DNA of 64,000 nucleotides from Microbulbifer salipaludis. Its GTDB lineage: Bacteria; Pseudomonadota; Gammaproteobacteria; Pseudomonadales; Cellvibrionaceae. Each line of letters opens with the position of its first letter. Within the stretch, counting starts at the first letter, position 1. The translations under genes were made by a program, and so were the position numbers. The stretch spans positions 1 through 64,000 of the forward strand of contig NZ_JAEKJR010000001.1 in assembly GCF_017303155.1 (NCBI RefSeq), written 5' to 3'. The notes under the pieces were generated by a model. It saw nothing but the letters and a program-made list of their open reading frames with translations, ran no database searches and was not told where the DNA came from. Shown piece after piece: positions 30,555-40,009 of this stretch.

Positions 30555-30594
30555 CGAGGGGGGATGGGTTTTACCCATCCCCCCTCGCTATTTT
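30555..30594 (+). terminator. Intrinsic terminator after dusB-fis
   Basis: A perfect 14-bp GC-rich stem (30555-30568 with 30574-30587) with a five-base loop is followed within three bases by TTTT. It separates the fis transcript from purH. Confidence 0.88.
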
Positions 30595-30636
30595 CTGAAT
30601 TACCAGTTCTTTCCTAAATCAAACGGACGATGTGAT

Positions 30637-32211
30637 ATGACTGACAAGGTGGCCGTTCGCCGCGCGCTGATCAGCGTTTCCGACAAAACCGGCATTGTAG
30701 AATTTGCCCGCGAACTCTCCTCCATGGGCGTGGAGATTCTCTCCACCGGCGGCACCTACCGCCAGCTGGGCGAGGCCGGTATCCCGGTCGTGGAAGTCTC
30801 CGACTACACCGGCTTCCCGGAAATGATGGACGGGCGCGTCAAAACCCTGCACCCGAAAGTACACGGCGGCATCCTCGGCCGTCGCGGCAAGGACGACGCG
30901 GTCATGGATGAGCATGGCATCAAGCCCATCGACATGGTCGTGGTCAACCTCTACCCCTTCAAGGCCACCGTCGCCGACCCGAACTGCGACCTGCCCACCG
31001 CCATTGAAAACATCGACATCGGCGGCCCCACCATGGTCCGCTCCGCCGCCAAGAATCACAAAGACGTCGCCATCGTGGTCAATGCCCACAGCTACGACAC
31101 CGTGATCGAGGAAATGAAAGCCAACGACGGCCAGCTGGGTTACGCAACCCGCTACGACCTGATGGTGCAGGCGTTCGAGCATACCGCCCAGTACGACGGC
31201 ATGATCGCCAACCACTTCGGCGCCCGCAATACCGACAACGTTGCCCGCGAGTTCCCCAACACCTACAACGTCCAGTACGAAAAAGCCCAGGACATGCGCT
31301 ACGGCGAAAACCCGCACCAGAAAGCGGCGTTCTACGTGGAAGCCGACGCTGAGGAAGCCTCGGTCTCCACCGCCACCCAGCTGCAGGGCAAGGAACTCTC
31401 CTTCAATAACGTCGCCGACACCGACGCCGCGCTGGAAACCGTCAAACTGTTCGACGAACCCGCCTGCGTCATCGTCAAGCACGCCAACCCCTGCGGAGTG
31501 GCCGTCGCCGCCGACATCAAAACCGCCTACGAACTGGCCTTCGCCACCGATCCGGAATCTGCCTTCGGCGGCATCATCGCCTTCAACCGCGAACTGGACG
31601 CCGAAACCGCCCAGCTGATCGTCGACAAACAGTTCTCCGAAGTCATCATCGCCCCCAAAGTGAGCGCCGAAGCCGCCCAGGCCGTCTCCGCCAAGAAGAA
31701 CGTACGCCTGCTGGAATGCGGCGAATGGGACAGCACCCGCCCCGCCGCCTTCGACTACAAGCGCGTTACCGGTGGTTTGCTGGTTCAGGAAAAAGACAAC
31801 GGCATGGTTGCCAAGGAAGACCTCAAAGTGGTCACCAAGGTACAGCCTTCTGACGAGCAACTGGACGAACTGCTGTTCGCGTGGAAAGTCGCCAAAATGG
31901 TGAAATCCAACGCCATCATCTACGCCAAAGACGGCCGCACCATCGGCGTCGGCGCCGGCCAGATGAGCCGCGTCAACTCCGCTCGCATCGCCGCCATCAA
32001 AGCCGAACACGCCGGCCTCGAAGTGAAGGGCGCCGTCATGGCCTCCGACGCCTTCTTCCCCTTCCGCGACGGCATCGACAACGCCGCCAAGGTAGGCATC
32101 AGCGCCGTGATCCAGCCCGGTGGCTCCATGCGCGATGAAGAAGTCATCACCGCTGCGGACGAGCACGGTATGGCGATGGTGTTTACCGGCATGCGTCACT
32201 TCCGTCACTAA
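30637..32211 (+). CDS. purH: Bifunctional AICAR transformylase / IMP cyclohydrolase
   Basis: Last two steps of de novo purine synthesis to IMP. The 524-residue protein has the N-terminal cyclohydrolase domain ([45 protein letters not shown]). The C-terminal transformylase has [14 protein letters not shown] and [11 protein letters not shown], with the catalytic Lys-His pair in the latter. Codon usage is highly C-biased, suggesting strong expression. purD follows after a three-stem repeat. Confidence 0.98.
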   Translation: MTDKVAVRRALISVSDKTGIVEFARELSSMGVEILSTGGTYRQLGEAGIPVVEVSDYTGFPEMMDGRVKTLHPKVHGGILGRRGKDDAVMDEHGIKPIDMVVVNLYPFKATVADPNCDLPTAIENIDIGGPTMVRSAAKNHKDVAIVVNAHSYDTVIEEMKANDGQLGYATRYDLMVQAFEHTAQYDGMIANHFGARNTDNVAREFPNTYNVQYEKAQDMRYGENPHQKAAFYVEADAEEASVSTATQLQGKELSFNNVADTDAALETVKLFDEPACVIVKHANPCGVAVAADIKTAYELAFATDPESAFGGIIAFNRELDAETAQLIVDKQFSEVIIAPKVSAEAAQAVSAKKNVRLLECGEWDSTRPAAFDYKRVTGGLLVQEKDNGMVAKEDLKVVTKVQPSDEQLDELLFAWKVAKMVKSNAIIYAKDGRTIGVGAGQMSRVNSARIAAIKAEHAGLEVKGAVMASDAFFPFRDGIDNAAKVGISAVIQPGGSMRDEEVITAADEHGMAMVFTGMRHFRH

Positions 32212-32254
32212 GCAACTAAGACACCTTCCGGGTTGCACACAGCCCGGATGCGAA

Positions 32255-32366
32255 GGGCCAAGTGCCGAGGCCCGTTTGCGAGACCTTCACCGCCATGGAT
32301 GGCGGTGCAGAGCCCCCAGGGATGGGTTCACGGCGTGTCTCGCAAACGGGCATCGGCACTTGGCCC
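32255..32366 (+). repeat. Three-stem intergenic repeat, copy D
   Basis: Outer arms 32255-32283 and 32338-32366 pair over 29 bases with one mismatch. The inner hairpin is CACCGCCA-TGGA-TGGCGGTG, followed by GAGC, CCCA-GGGA-TGGG and TTCACGGCGTG. The inner end of the outer stem (CCGTTTGCGAGA) is shared with copy E, while the outer end is not. It lies between purH and purD. Confidence 0.92.
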
Positions 32367-32473
32367 GCCACGGAGCTGGCAAACCACCACCCTGCCATCA
32401 CTCCGTCACCTGTCCGACAAGTTAAGAATGCTAAACTAGCCCACCTAAAACACAGGCACGGGGAAACTCAAGA

Positions 32474-33769
32474 ATGAACATCCTGGTAATCGGCTCTGGT
32501 GGCCGCGAACACGCACTGGCCTGGAAGGCCGCCCAAAACCCCGCCGTAGACACCGTCTTCGTCGCCCCCGGTAACGCCGGCACCGCCCGCGAACCCAAAC
32601 TCCAGAACGTCAACATCGGCGTCGACAACTTCTCCGCCCTCTCCGACCTCGTCGAAGAAAAAGGCATCGACCTCACCATCGTCGGCCCCGAAGCCCCCCT
32701 GGTAGACGGCATCGTCGACTACTTCAATGCCCGCGGCCACAACATCTTCGGCCCCGAGAAGGCCGCCGCCCAGCTCGAAGGCTCCAAAGCCTTCACCAAA
32801 GACTTCCTAGAGCGCCACGCCATCCCCACCGCCGACTACCAGAACTTCACCGAAGTGGAACCGGCCATCGCCTACCTGCGGGAAAAAGGCGCGCCCATCG
32901 TCGTCAAAGCCGACGGACTCGCCGCCGGTAAAGGCGTCATCGTCGCCGAAACCGTAGAGCAGGCCGAACTGGCCGTGCGCGACATGCTGAGCGGCAACGC
33001 CTTTGGCGACGCCGGCTGCCGCGTAGTGATCGAAGAATTCCTCACCGGCGAAGAAGCCAGCTTCATCGTCATGGTCGACGGCGAACACATCCTGCCCATG
33101 GCCACCAGCCAGGACCACAAGCGGGTCGGCGATGGCGACACCGGCCCCAATACCGGCGGCATGGGCGCCTACTCCCCGGCACCGGTGGTCACCCCCGACG
33201 TCTACGAGCGGGTGATGAAAGAAGTCATCGAGCCCACCGTGCAGGGCCTCGCCAGTGAAGGCATGCCCTACACCGGCTTCCTGTACGCCGGCCTGATGAT
33301 CAACGAAGAGGGTGCCCCCAAGGTCATCGAATACAACTGCCGCTTCGGCGACCCGGAAACCCAGCCCATCATGATGCGCCTCCAATCCGACCTGGTGGAG
33401 CTGTGCATGGCCGCCGTGGAAAAACGCCTCGACAAAGTCACCGCGGAATGGGATCCCCGCCCCGCGCTGGGCGTGGTACTTGCCGCCCACGGCTACCCCG
33501 GCAGCTACCGCAAGGGCGACGCCATCTCCGGACTCGACAAGGCCGATAGCGAGAATGCCAAGGTGTTCCAGGCCGGCACCGCCCTCGACGGCGAGCGCGT
33601 GGTTACCAGCGGCGGCCGCGTGCTCTGCGCCACCGCACTGGGCGATACCGTGGCAGAAGCCCAGGCCAACGCCTACGAATGCGCGCGCAAGATCTACTGG
33701 GAAGGCTCTTTTTACCGTAAGGACATTGGCTACCGTGCGGTCGAACGGGAAGAATCCGAGCAAGCGTAA
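32474..33769 (+). CDS. purD: Phosphoribosylamine-glycine ligase (GAR synthetase)
   Basis: Second step of de novo purine synthesis: ATP-dependent joining of glycine to phosphoribosylamine. The 431-residue ATP-grasp protein begins MNILVIGSGGREHALAWKA, with VGPEAPLVDGI, GAPIVVKADGLAAGKGV and GPNTGGMGAYSPAPVV in the usual order and the metal-binding NCRFGDPETQ. It pairs with purH upstream. Confidence 0.98.
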   Translation: MNILVIGSGGREHALAWKAAQNPAVDTVFVAPGNAGTAREPKLQNVNIGVDNFSALSDLVEEKGIDLTIVGPEAPLVDGIVDYFNARGHNIFGPEKAAAQLEGSKAFTKDFLERHAIPTADYQNFTEVEPAIAYLREKGAPIVVKADGLAAGKGVIVAETVEQAELAVRDMLSGNAFGDAGCRVVIEEFLTGEEASFIVMVDGEHILPMATSQDHKRVGDGDTGPNTGGMGAYSPAPVVTPDVYERVMKEVIEPTVQGLASEGMPYTGFLYAGLMINEEGAPKVIEYNCRFGDPETQPIMMRLQSDLVELCMAAVEKRLDKVTAEWDPRPALGVVLAAHGYPGSYRKGDAISGLDKADSENAKVFQAGTALDGERVVTSGGRVLCATALGDTVAEAQANAYECARKIYWEGSFYRKDIGYRAVEREESEQA

Positions 33770-33790
33770 TCCGCCGTTTAGGAGCACACT

Positions 33791-34438
33791 GTGAATAATC
33801 ATCGCCAACTGACCGGACTCGACCGCCTGCTGCTGCAGGCGGACCGCGCCCTGCGCACCCTGAGCCCCGGCTCCCCCTGTCACGAGCGGCCGTCACCCGC
33901 CAGGAGCGTGGATGAAGCAGCACTGTCCGACAGTGAGCGTCGCCACGCGGCGGGATTGATGCGGGTAAATCACAGCGGTGAGGTGTGCGCCCAGGCCCTG
34001 TATCAGGGCCAGGCGCTGACCGCCAAGTTACCCGAGATTCGCCAGGAAATGGAACACGCCGCGGATGAGGAAATAGACCACCTCGCCTGGTGTGAACAGC
34101 GGCTGGATGAACTGGGCAGCCGCCCGAGCGTGCTCAACCCCCTCTGGTATGGCCTCTCGTTTGGCATTGGCGCCGCCGCCGGCAAGATCAGCGACAAAAT
34201 CAGCCTCGGCTTCGTTGCCGCCACCGAAGAGCAGGTGTGCAAGCATCTCGAGGGGCACCTGCAGCAACTGCCGGCGCAGGATGAAAAGAGTCGCGCGGTG
34301 GTCGAGCAGATGCTGGTGGATGAAGCCAAGCATCAGCACGCCGCACTGGACGCCGGCGGGGCACGCTTCCCCGGGCCGGTGAAAGGGCTGATGACCCTGG
34401 TGTCGAAAGCCATGACTTCGGTGAGTTACCGGGTCTAG
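33791..34438 (+). CDS. coq7: 2-polyprenyl-3-methyl-6-methoxy-1,4-benzoquinone monooxygenase
   Basis: Di-iron hydroxylase for the late ring hydroxylation of ubiquinone synthesis. The 215-residue protein shows the duplicated iron-ligand motifs: E-V-C in [36 protein letters not shown], and the second half [12 protein letters not shown] and [13 protein letters not shown]. Translation starts at GTG 33791, with AGGAG eight bases upstream. It converges on the OsmC gene across a shared terminator. Confidence 0.95.
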   Translation: MNNHRQLTGLDRLLLQADRALRTLSPGSPCHERPSPARSVDEAALSDSERRHAAGLMRVNHSGEVCAQALYQGQALTAKLPEIRQEMEHAADEEIDHLAWCEQRLDELGSRPSVLNPLWYGLSFGIGAAAGKISDKISLGFVAATEEQVCKHLEGHLQQLPAQDEKSRAVVEQMLVDEAKHQHAALDAGGARFPGPVKGLMTLVSKAMTSVSYRV

Positions 34439-34473
34439 GTCGGCTACCGGTGGTTAGGTTGCCCGTAAAATAC

Positions 34474-34507
34474 AAAACCCCGGCCCTCTCGCGAGTCCCG
34501 GGGTTTT
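34474..34507. terminator. Bidirectional terminator between coq7 and the OsmC gene
   Basis: The arms AAAACCCCGG (34474-34483) and CCGGGGTTTT (34498-34507) flank a 14-base loop. A-rich and T-rich sides give a U-tract in both directions. It lies between convergent genes. Confidence 0.82.
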
Positions 34508-34530
34508 CTTTCGCCTGAAACCGGCGGGTC

Positions 34531-34953
34531 TCAGACCTGCTCGATCCGGTAGGAGTGCACAATCTCCACCCCGGCCTTGCCCAGCATAATCGAGGCCGAG
34601 CAGTACTTTTCTGCCGACAGCTCCACTGCCTTCGCCACCTGCTTCTCCTTGATATCCCGCCCGCGCACCACAAACTCCATCTCGATTTTCTCGAACGGTG
34701 CCGGTACCGCATCAGGGCGGTGACCTTTTAGTTCTACATGGCAGCTGATCACATCCTGGCGGGATTTCTGCAATATGCCCACCACATCGTAGGACGCGCA
34801 GCCGCCGACGCCGAGTAGAATCATCTCCATCGGGCGAATACCATTGTTCTTCTGCCCGCCTTCCATCACTATCGAATTGCCACTGCCGGACTCACCGACA
34901 AATGTGACGCCATTGACCCAGGTTACCTGCCCCTGCATAACACCAGCCGCCAT
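34531..34953 (-). CDS. OsmC/Ohr-family protein
   Basis: Protein of 140 residues in the OsmC-like peroxide-handling superfamily. It has the two cysteines expected for thiol peroxidase chemistry: one in LLGVGGCASYDVV and one in the C-terminal EKYCSASIML. The neighbouring glutamate in PMEMILLG is also present. The start at 34953 has TAGGAG seven bases upstream. In pseudomonads the same gene stands beside the CRP homologue Vfr. The physiological substrate is not determined by sequence. Confidence 0.85.
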   Translation of the reverse strand: MAAGVMQGQVTWVNGVTFVGESGSGNSIVMEGGQKNNGIRPMEMILLGVGGCASYDVVGILQKSRQDVISCHVELKGHRPDAVPAPFEKIEMEFVVRGRDIKEKQVAKAVELSAEKYCSASIMLGKAGVEIVHSYRIEQV

Positions 34954-35049
34954 GGAAAGACTCCTACTCAAAAGATGGGGCCGCGAGCTTATCATACCGA
35001 CACGCGCATACCCCACCGCTTCCCCGGCAGCCCCGCCAATCGATCAAAC

Positions 35050-35065
35050 TGTGACCAGCATCACC
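35050..35065. promoter_or_regulatory. CRP-binding site, near consensus
   Basis: TGTGA-CCAGCA-TCACC matches the CRP consensus TGTGA-N6-TCACA at nine of ten positions. It lies between the divergent OsmC and crp genes, 238 bases upstream of the crp start and about 97 bases upstream of the OsmC start, where autoregulation is expected. Binding is inferred. Confidence 0.6.
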
Positions 35066-35180
35066 CGGTAATTATCGAATAGTAAGTCATCACTCACGGC
35101 GGTTGTATCAACCTCGCACAACCGTTATAAACAACATCACATTCCGCACACCGGCGGCCGCCAACGCCCTCTCGGCAAAG

Positions 35181-35196
35181 GGTGGCCCAGATCACA
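35181..35196. promoter_or_regulatory. Second, weaker CRP-like site
   Basis: GGTGG-CCCAGA-TCACA has one perfect half-site and one weak half (three of five). It is located 107 bases before the crp GTG. It may cooperate with the stronger site at 35050. Low confidence. Confidence 0.35.
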
Positions 35197-35302
35197 TTGC
35201 GGACGATTGCCGCCTACTGCCCCTGTCAGCCCCGTGTAATAAGCGGGATAATCCTCCGCTTACCGGGATCAGGCACAAAAATTCTAGAAAAGGAGTAGAT
35301 CC

Positions 35303-35938
35303 GTGACGGTTGCTACCGAAGAAACCCTGTCTACTGGCAACATTGAAGACTTTCTCGCCCACTGCCACCGCCGTCGCTACCCGGCCAAAAGCACCATCAT
35401 CTACGCTGGTGACCGCTGTGAGTCCCTGTACTTCATCATGCGCGGCTCCGTGACCGTACTGATCGAAGACGACGAAGGGCGCGAAATGATCGTTGCCTAC
35501 CTGAACGATGGCGATTTCTTCGGCGAAATGGGCCTGTTTGACCAGGACACCCGCAGCGCATGGGTACGCACCAAGACCGAGTGTGAGGTCGCGGAAATTT
35601 CCTACACCAAATTCCTGGAACTGACCCGTCAGCACCCGGAGTTCCTGTTCAACCTCGCCACCCAGATGGCGGTACGCCTGCGCAACACCACCCGTAAAGT
35701 GGGCGACCTCGCGTTCCTGGACGTGACCGGCCGCGTGGCCCGCACCCTGCTGGACCTGTGCAACGAGCCCGATGCCATGACCCACCCCGAAGGCATGCAG
35801 ATCAAGATCACCCGCCAGGAAATCGGCCGCATCGTCGGCTGCTCCCGCGAGATGGTCGGCCGCGTACTGAAGACCCTGGAGGAACAGGGGCTGGTATCGG
35901 TGAAGGGCAAGACCATGGTGGTGTACGGGACGCGCTAA
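35303..35938 (+). CDS. crp: cAMP receptor protein (Vfr-type)
   Basis: Global cAMP-responsive regulator. The 211-residue protein has the cyclic-nucleotide pocket [20 protein letters not shown], including the Arg-Ser pair that binds the phosphate, a long dimer helix, and the helix-turn-helix [20 protein letters not shown] with the DNA-contacting Arg-Glu. Translation starts at GTG 35303 behind AAAGGAG. The adjacent CRP-like sites suggest autoregulation. A bidirectional terminator follows. Confidence 0.96.
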   Translation: MTVATEETLSTGNIEDFLAHCHRRRYPAKSTIIYAGDRCESLYFIMRGSVTVLIEDDEGREMIVAYLNDGDFFGEMGLFDQDTRSAWVRTKTECEVAEISYTKFLELTRQHPEFLFNLATQMAVRLRNTTRKVGDLAFLDVTGRVARTLLDLCNEPDAMTHPEGMQIKITRQEIGRIVGCSREMVGRVLKTLEEQGLVSVKGKTMVVYGTR

Positions 35939-35953
35939 CCGCCTCTCCAGCCA

Positions 35954-35990
35954 CATAAAAAAACCGGGCAAGACGCCCGGTTTTTTTATG
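35954..35990. terminator. Bidirectional terminator between crp and oppF
   Basis: A perfect 16-bp palindromic stem (35954-35969 with 35975-35990) has a CCGGGC core, runs of seven A and seven T on its flanks and a five-base loop. It lies between convergent crp and oppF. Confidence 0.88.
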
Positions 35991-36051
35991 TCCGTACAGC
36001 ACAGGGCCATCCCCCCACAAGCCAACTTCAGATCTCCGCTGGCGACAGCCT

Positions 36052-37068
36052 TCACGCGGAATGCTGGACCCCCAGCTCCGCGCTGCGTAAGCAGGCACTT
36101 TGGTGCTCCTCTACACCCTGCAGCACCGGCACCTGCTCGGCACATTCTGCCGCCGCGTGTGGACAGCGGGTGCGGAACACGCACCCGCTGGGGGGGTGAA
36201 TCGGCGATGGCAGATCGCCCTCGAGTAATTGAATCTGCTTATTCTTTTCTTTTTTCGGGTCCGGAATCGGCACCGCGGACATCAATGCCTGAGTGTACGG
36301 GTGCCTGGGGGCCGCAAACAGCTTGTCTTTGGTGCCTACTTCTACCGCATTGCCGAGATACATCACAATCACACGGTCGGAGATATGCTTCACCACGGAC
36401 AGATCGTGGGCAATAAAGATCAGCGACAAGTTCATTTCCCGCTGCAACTGCTTGAGCAGGTTGACGACCTGGGCCTGTATCGACACGTCCAGTGCAGAAA
36501 CCGGCTCATCGCAGATGATCAGTTTGGGATCGAGAATCAGAGCACGAGCAATACCGATGCGCTGGCACTGTCCACCGGAAAATTCGTGCGGGTAGCGATT
36601 GACCAGGTTGGGTAGTAGCCCCACCTTCTTCATCATCGCCTGTACACGCTCCGTGACATCCGCTTTCGGAACGTCCGGATACAGGGTACGTAAGGGCTCC
36701 GCGATAATATCGCCGATCGTCATACGCGGATTCAAGGAGGCCAGCGGGTCCTGAAAGATCATCTGGATGTCTTTGCGAGTCGCACGCAAGGACTTTTTAT
36801 CCAGCGCCGCAAGATCCTGGCCGAGCCACAGCACATGACCATCGGTCACGTCAGTGAGTCCGATAATCGCCCGCGCCAGGGTGGATTTACCGCAGCCGGA
36901 CTCCCCGACAATGCCGAGGGTTTCTCCGGCATACAGCTTCAGATCAACCCCGTTCACGGCTTTAAGGCTCACCGGTTTTGTCCACGGCCAGGCGTTTTCC
37001 TGTTTGATCGAGAAGTGGACCTTCAGAGACTGGACGTCCAACAACATTTCTTTTTCGGCATCTTGCAT
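36052..37068 (-). CDS. oppF: Oligopeptide ABC transporter ATP-binding protein OppF
   Basis: Second ATPase of an oligopeptide importer. The 338-residue protein has Walker A GESGCGKSTLAR, the Q-loop MIFQDPLASLNPRM, signature EFSGGQCQRIGIARAL and Walker B LIICDEPVSALD. The C-terminal Opp/Dpp extension has cysteines in CVFRTRCPHAAAEC, expected for the Fe-S or cysteine motif of this subfamily. Its ATG shares one base with the oppD stop. It is the last gene of oppABCDF. Confidence 0.95.
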   Translation of the reverse strand: MQDAEKEMLLDVQSLKVHFSIKQENAWPWTKPVSLKAVNGVDLKLYAGETLGIVGESGCGKSTLARAIIGLTDVTDGHVLWLGQDLAALDKKSLRATRKDIQMIFQDPLASLNPRMTIGDIIAEPLRTLYPDVPKADVTERVQAMMKKVGLLPNLVNRYPHEFSGGQCQRIGIARALILDPKLIICDEPVSALDVSIQAQVVNLLKQLQREMNLSLIFIAHDLSVVKHISDRVIVMYLGNAVEVGTKDKLFAAPRHPYTQALMSAVPIPDPKKEKNKQIQLLEGDLPSPIHPPSGCVFRTRCPHAAAECAEQVPVLQGVEEHQSACLRSAELGVQHSA

Positions 37069-38045
37069 CAGCTGGCCTCCAGAATTTCGGCAGGGTCTGC
37101 GTGACAGGCACGCATACGCGTGGTGTCAAAGGCGGTCAGTACAGGTGCCTCTTGGCGGCAGTGTTCCTGCACGCGATGACAGCGATCCTGAAAAGGACAG
37201 CCGGCAGGTAAATTCAGCAGGTTGGGCGGATTGCCCGGAATGGTGGGCAAGGCGCCCTCCTCCGCATCCAGTCTCGGAATGGCTTGCAGCAAGCCCTCAC
37301 TGTAGGGATGGCTAGGACGGTAAAAAATATCGTCGGCACTACCGTATTCCATGGTACGTCCTGCATACATGACCAGCACCTTGTCACAGGCTCCGGCCAC
37401 CACACCCAGGTCATGAGTGATCAAGATGATGGCGGTATTGAAATCCCGTTTCAGCTCGTTCAGCAGGGAGAGAATCTGCGCCTGGACAGTAACATCAAGC
37501 GCCGTGGTAGGTTCATCGGCAATTAACAGTTCCGGGCGGCACAACAATGCCATGGCGATCATGACGCGCTGGCGCATGCCACCGGAAAATTCGTGGGGAT
37601 ACATATTGAGACGCTTGTGCGCTTCGGGAATCTTGACCGCATCCAGCATCTGTCTGGCTTCAACAAGGGCTTCTCGTTTGTTCATGCTCTTGTGCTTGAT
37701 CAGAACCTCCGCTAATTGGCTTCCCACTTTCATGTAAGGGTTCAGAGAAGTCATCGGGTCCTGGAAGATCATCGCGATTTTTTCCGCGCGAATCTTGTTG
37801 AGGGCACGCTCCGGCAAACCCAGTATTTCCTGGTCTTTAAAATTGGCACTACCACTGACGATACCGTTTTTGGCTAATAGCCCCATCATTGCAAATACGG
37901 TCTGGGTTTTTCCGGAACCGGACTCCCCAACAATCCCGAGTGTTTCCCCTGCATCGAGAGAGAAGTTCAAATCATTGACGGCAGTGACGGCGCCTTCCGG
38001 TGTGGTGAACTCCACCCGGAGATCTTTGACGTTGAGTAAATTCAT
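37068..38045 (-). CDS. oppD: Oligopeptide ABC transporter ATP-binding protein OppD
   Basis: First ATPase of the importer, 325 residues. It has Walker A GESGSGKTQTVF, Q-loop MIFQDPMTSLNPYM, signature EFSGGMRQRVMIAMAL and Walker B LLIADEPTTALD. The C-terminal extension contains CPFQDRCHRVQEHC. The frame is open to 38147, but the ATG at 38045 (MNLLNVKDLRVEF) matches the family start and leaves a 10-base gap after oppC. Confidence 0.95.
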   Translation of the reverse strand: MNLLNVKDLRVEFTTPEGAVTAVNDLNFSLDAGETLGIVGESGSGKTQTVFAMMGLLAKNGIVSGSANFKDQEILGLPERALNKIRAEKIAMIFQDPMTSLNPYMKVGSQLAEVLIKHKSMNKREALVEARQMLDAVKIPEAHKRLNMYPHEFSGGMRQRVMIAMALLCRPELLIADEPTTALDVTVQAQILSLLNELKRDFNTAIILITHDLGVVAGACDKVLVMYAGRTMEYGSADDIFYRPSHPYSEGLLQAIPRLDAEEGALPTIPGNPPNLLNLPAGCPFQDRCHRVQEHCRQEAPVLTAFDTTRMRACHADPAEILEAS

Positions 38046-38055
38046 GGGCACCTCT

Positions 38056-38964
38056 CTAGCGATCTTTCGGGTCCAGCGCATCGCGCAGGCCGTCGCCGAT
38101 AAAATTGAAACAGAACAAGGTGGTGACCATAAAAATCGCAGGCACAATCAATTGCCAGAGCGCGATCTCCATGGTTTGAGCACCCTCGTTCATCAATGAG
38201 CCCCAGGAAGTCATCGGCTCCTGCACACCCAGCCCGAGGAAGCTGAGGAAAGACTCGAACAGGATCATCTGCGGCACCAGCAGCGTGGCATACACCGCGA
38301 CGATTCCCAACACGTTGGGCACGATATGCCGGGTAATCATTGCCCATTTGGAAACGCCGTAGACGGTCGCAGCCTCAACAAACTCTTTGCTTTTAATACT
38401 GAGTGTCTGGCCGCGCACGATCCGCGCCATATCCAACCAGCTCACCGCACCAATGGCGATAAAAATCAGCAGGATATTGCGGCCAAAGAAAGTCACCAGC
38501 AGGATGACGAAAAACATAAACGGAAATGAGTAGAGAATCTCCAGGGTGCGCATCATAAAACGGTCGGTGCGGCCGCCGACAAAACCGGCGGTGGCGCCGT
38601 ACAAAGTGCCGATCAAGACGGCCACCAGTGCGCCCATCACCCCAACCATCAGCGAGATACGCCCACCCATAGCGGTGCGCACAAACAGGTCACGGCCGAG
38701 GGAGTCGGTACCGAAATAGTGGCCGGAGGCCAGCGACGGTGCCGCATGCATAGCACCCCAGTCCACTTCATCAAACGCGAACTGGCTCAGCACGGGGCCG
38801 AGAAATACGAATAACGTGACAAAACCGAGAATGATCAGGCTGGTCAGTGCCGCGCGGTTATTGAAAAAACGACGGCGGGCGTCGTCCCATAAACTGCGAC
38901 CTTTCACTTCCAGCTGTGTAGAAAGATTTTCAACCGCTTCTCTATTGGCTGTAGTAGATAACAT
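38056..38964 (-). CDS. oppC: Oligopeptide ABC transporter permease OppC
   Basis: Inner-membrane permease of 302 residues. It has an N-terminal cytoplasmic segment with a first helix (ALTSLIILGFVTLFVFL) and the characteristic periplasmic loop containing HYFGTDSLGRDLFVR. Five more helices include the EAA-type cytoplasmic loop EFVEAATVYGVSKWAMITRH. It pairs with OppB. Confidence 0.95.
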   Translation of the reverse strand: MLSTTANREAVENLSTQLEVKGRSLWDDARRRFFNNRAALTSLIILGFVTLFVFLGPVLSQFAFDEVDWGAMHAAPSLASGHYFGTDSLGRDLFVRTAMGGRISLMVGVMGALVAVLIGTLYGATAGFVGGRTDRFMMRTLEILYSFPFMFFVILLVTFFGRNILLIFIAIGAVSWLDMARIVRGQTLSIKSKEFVEAATVYGVSKWAMITRHIVPNVLGIVAVYATLLVPQMILFESFLSFLGLGVQEPMTSWGSLMNEGAQTMEIALWQLIVPAIFMVTTLFCFNFIGDGLRDALDPKDR

Positions 38965-38979
38965 CTGGCAGGCCTCAGG

Positions 38980-39903
38980 TTACGCGTAGCGGATTTTGGG
39001 GTCGACCACGGCATACAGAATGTCGACGATCGCATTGAAAGTAATGGTGAGCGCGCCGACCAGGATGGTCAGGCCCAACACCATGGAGTAGTCGCGATTG
39101 AGGGCACCATTGACGAACAACTGGCCAATGCCGGGCAAACCAAAAATGGTTTCAATCACTACCGAGCCGGTAATGATGCCCACCAGCGCAGGGCCCAGAT
39201 AAGACAGCACCGGAAGAATCGCTGGCCGCAGGGCATGGCGCACAATGATATAGGGCATAGAGAGGCCCTTGGCCTTCGCAGTGCGAATAAAGTTGGAGTT
39301 CAGTACTTCAATCATGCTGCCACGCATGATGCGGGAGATCGACGCGATGTAGTAAAGGGACATCCCCAGCACAGGTAACACAACATACTGTGCGGCACCA
39401 TTGTGCCATCCGCCCGCGGGAAGCCATTCGAGCCAGATGGCGAAGATCAACACCAGCAAAGGTGCCAGCACGAAACTGGGAATGACCACCCCCGCCATGG
39501 CACTGGTCATAATTGTGTAGTCGAGCCAGGTATTCTGCCGGAGCGCGGCTAAAGTACCGAAACAGACACCACAGGTGACCGCAACGATAAACGCAAAAAG
39601 ACCGATCTTGACCGAAACTGGCAAGGCCTGGGCGACCAGCTCATTCACGCTGTAATCTTTGTATTTAAAGGATGGTCCCAGGTCGCCCTGTAACAGGCTG
39701 CCGAGATAATTGAAATACTGCTGGTAGACCGGCTTGTCGAAGCCGTATTTTGCCTCGATGTTCGCCATGACTTCCGGCGTCATGGTTATTTCGGCAGAAA
39801 ACGGGTTACCGGGCGCAAAGCGCATCAGGAAAAAGGAGACCGTGATCAGAATAAACAGTGTGGGAATGGCTTCCAGCACACGTTTGGCGATAAATCTCAG
39901 CAT
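38980..39903 (-). CDS. oppB: Oligopeptide ABC transporter permease OppB
   Basis: Inner-membrane permease of 307 residues. The N-terminus MLRFIAKRVLEAIPTLFILI and six helices match the DppB/OppB family, and the EAA loop with FIRTAKAKGLSMPYIIVRHA contacts the ATPases. It stands between oppA and oppC. Dipeptide versus oligopeptide specificity rests on the partner binding protein. Confidence 0.95.
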   Translation of the reverse strand: MLRFIAKRVLEAIPTLFILITVSFFLMRFAPGNPFSAEITMTPEVMANIEAKYGFDKPVYQQYFNYLGSLLQGDLGPSFKYKDYSVNELVAQALPVSVKIGLFAFIVAVTCGVCFGTLAALRQNTWLDYTIMTSAMAGVVIPSFVLAPLLVLIFAIWLEWLPAGGWHNGAAQYVVLPVLGMSLYYIASISRIMRGSMIEVLNSNFIRTAKAKGLSMPYIIVRHALRPAILPVLSYLGPALVGIITGSVVIETIFGLPGIGQLFVNGALNRDYSMVLGLTILVGALTITFNAIVDILYAVVDPKIRYA

Positions 39904-40009
39904 ATAGAATTTCTTTTTATCGTTTTTGTTAGCAACTTACTTGTTCTGAAACGCTTCCATACCTTTGTATAAACTACCCGGAGCCTCGTGTGAGGCCCCG
40001 GGTTAACGG

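Noticed and set aside
30555..30594. GGGATGGGTTTTACCCATCCC resembling the repeat core
   Set aside because: It is a simple perfect hairpin with a T-tract after fis, lacking the outer stem and second hairpin, so it is a terminator and not a repeat copy.
30619..32238. 539-residue minus-strand open frame opposite purH
   Set aside because: Glycine/valine-rich translation typical of antisense to a strongly C-ending codon pattern; purH is unambiguous.
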